Origin: Chlamydoabsidia padenii
Taxonomy: Eukaryota > Mucoromycota > Mucoromycetes > Mucorales > Cunninghamellaceae
NCBI GenBank assembly: GCA_025330725.1
Contig: JAIWND010000017.1
Location: 434,001-498,000 of the forward strand
Direction: 5' to 3'
DNA length: 64,000 bases
The position numbers and the translations under genes were made by a program. Shown here piece after piece: positions 62,182 through 64,000 of the stretch. The first letter of the stretch is position 1. The number at the start of each line of letters is the position of its first letter. The notes under the pieces were generated by a model that saw only the letters and a program-made list of their open reading frames with translations, was not told where the DNA came from and searched no databases.

Positions 62182-64000
62182 ATGACATTATCTTATCCGA
62201 TATCAAGCTCCACAGAACAGATCGAACTACGTCCTCGCCAAATAGAAGATGGATTGATTTTAACTCGTCATCATAAACGAACAAGCTCATCATCTTCCTT
62301 TGTCTACTTTAAAGCACCTCCACTACAAACAGACACTATTATTGAAGAAACTTCTCTTCCTAATGAATTGTACCACCTTGCTTCTCAGGTAACTGATCAA
62401 CTCCCAGAAACGGCAAAATTGTAACAACTCTCTCTCTTTTTTTTTTTCCCCATTAGGCCTTACCCTCTTTACTAATATCTGTGATTGGTCTTGTCTTCGC
62501 TGGTTGGATGATGGATGTATTTCAGGTATTGTATCAAATCGATCGTTGGAAAGAATCAAGTTTGAATTCATACTAACACATAGCCTTTTTACTTTTTTCT
62601 TCTTCTAACCAGCATTGGGAAGTCTTTAGTCAAATATCAGAACTCTTCATTCTGGTCCCTGTGCTACTGAATCTAAAAGGAAACCTGGAAATGAATTTGG
62701 CTGCTCGCTTCTCTACCTCGGTAAGTTAATAGTAATAGTAAAGTGGATGCGATATGGTATTAATATTGTGTTTGAAATGGTAGGCCAATTTAGGGGATTT
62801 GGACCATCCACAAAAGCGAAACGCATTGATCTGGGGAAATCTCGCTTTGATCCAAGTACAAGCATTGATATCAGGTGCTATTGCCGGTATATTCTCCTTC
62901 TTCCTTGGTATATTGGAACATCCCTCTGTGCCAACAACTATTGGTGAAAGTATTTTGGTCATCACTAGCTCTATGGTTGCTGCCACTGCTTCCAGTTTTG
63001 TACTTGGTGTTTTTATGTGTATCCTTATCATTATCAGTCGAAAAATGAAAATTGATCCAGGTAAAACAATTGGAACAAAAAGAAAAAGATTCGTATTAAC
63101 ACGATGTTTATAGACAATATAGCATGCCCAATGGCTTCTTCTTTAGGAGATGTGGTAACTCTGGGGATTCTCGCAATATGTGCCAATATCTTGTTGATTT
63201 ACTTGGATTCTCTTCTTGGTCTGACCTTGATGATTGCTATGGTGGTCTCCGTCCCTTTTTTTGCTCGATCTGTTTGGCAAAATAAGCATGTCAAGGATCT
63301 CTTATATATTGGTTGGTCTCCTATCATGATTGCCATGCTCATATCAAGGTAGAGAAAAAGTGATGATCGATTGTGGGGAAGGATTATTTACTAATTGAAC
63401 TTGTTATATTCTTAATTAGTTTTGCTGGATTGGTCTTGGAACGTTATGTTGAAAAGTACAAAGGACTGGCTATGCTAACACCGATTGTATGTGGATTAAC
63501 TGGAAATTTGGGATCTATATACGCATCAAGAATCAGCACTAGCTTACATACAGGGACACAACAAGATCAACGGGTGGAATGGGTCCTTATGTTGATGAAT
63601 GTACCTGTCCAATTTCTCTTTTTATCTGTCATCTGGTTATTTGACATGGGTCATTTGGATTTTACTTTATGGTTTGCTGTGATATACTTTATTGTAGCCA
63701 TGATTTGTGTAAGTGGGATTACCATCATGGTTTGTATTGTTTGGCGTCTCCATAATGTACTAACTTTATCTTTCTTTTTTTCAATATCGTCTTTAGACTT
63801 TGGTAGCATTGAAAATGGGAAAGTTTATGACACTTCTACTTTGGAGCCAAGGATATGATCCCGACAATTACACCTTGCCTTACTTGTAAGTATCATCAAC
63901 TTGGCCATGTATAATAATGTTACTGACTTGATTTGCATCTGATCAAATCATAGGACGGCCTTGATTGATGTTATTTGTACAACACTGTTGGTGGTATCAT
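62182..64000 (+). CDS. SLC41/MgtE-type divalent cation transporter (3' end outside window)
   Basis: Starts ATG 62182; the first exon ends at 62388 (GTAACT donor). The hydrophilic N-terminus (about 70 residues) is followed by TM segments spread over several exons: [48 protein letters not shown], the MgtE signature N..GDLD....R...[40 protein letters not shown] second repeat follows: [46 protein letters not shown]. Two such MgtE domains in tandem are the SLC41 plan (Mg2+/Na+ exchange in animals; ion not established in fungi). The gene continues past 64000. Confidence 0.85.

Overview
The window looks like nuclear DNA of a filamentous fungus, most likely an early-diverging Mucoromycota (Mucorales-type) species. 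The evidence is many short introns (about 50-85 nt, mostly GTAAGT...TAG), AT-rich intergenic DNA with long A/T homopolymers, CAA-coded polyglutamine, and several fungal protein types: a velvet regulator, conventional kinesin with a GRIAKP tail, an NsdD-like GATA factor, Brc1/Rtt107, an Hst3/4-type sirtuin and an arginine-attenuator uORF. The species assignment is inference. There is no bacterial, plasmid or viral architecture beyond retroelements.

Layout. 1-10 kb is gene-dense: a partial polyQ gene, a four-TM protein, a dual-specificity phosphatase (-), an S6K/Psk1-like AGC kinase (-), a small membrane protein (-), a TMEM198/DUF4203-like protein, a 7TM receptor and a GATA factor. 10-25 kb is a repeat-rich island: two related elements with terminal inverted repeats, a decayed F-box/LRR gene, a Ty3/gypsy relic with LTR debris, a tRNA-Ile(AAT) gene, a frameshifted CxC/Plavaka-type transposase-like gene, and a full-length, apparently young Ty3/gypsy element with identical 135-bp LTRs around one 1368-codon Gag-Pol frame. 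25-44 kb is housekeeping and regulatory: 2-Cys peroxiredoxin, sirtuin, Git1-like MFS transporter (-), a double-PHD MYST acetyltransferase (-), kinesin-1 (-), arginine-specific carbamoyl phosphate synthase small subunit with a spliced arginine-attenuator uORF, an EngB-type GTPase and a velvet protein (-). 44-47 kb is sparse. 47-57 kb carries GlcNAc-6-phosphate deacetylase, two unrecognised proteins, a Brc1/Rtt107-like BRCT protein and a polyQ/polyA protein with a PB1-like fold. 57-60.7 kb is gene-poor and holds a probably degenerate gene. The right end has a small sulfotransferase-family protein and the start of an SLC41/MgtE-type cation transporter that runs off the window.

The genes are independent fungal transcription units, not operons. 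Loose themes are chromatin and DNA damage (Hst3/4-type sirtuin, double-PHD MYST enzyme, Brc1-like protein), signalling (7TM receptor, S6K-like kinase, phosphatase) and development (velvet, NsdD-like GATA).

The strongest regulatory finding is the 25-codon uORF at 38329-38484 before the carbamoyl-phosphate synthase gene. It aligns position by position with fungal arginine attenuator peptides and is interrupted by an intron inside its critical region. A recurring GCGGGRTTTRAA-like motif lies upstream of many start codons. Two introns appear to be GC-AG.
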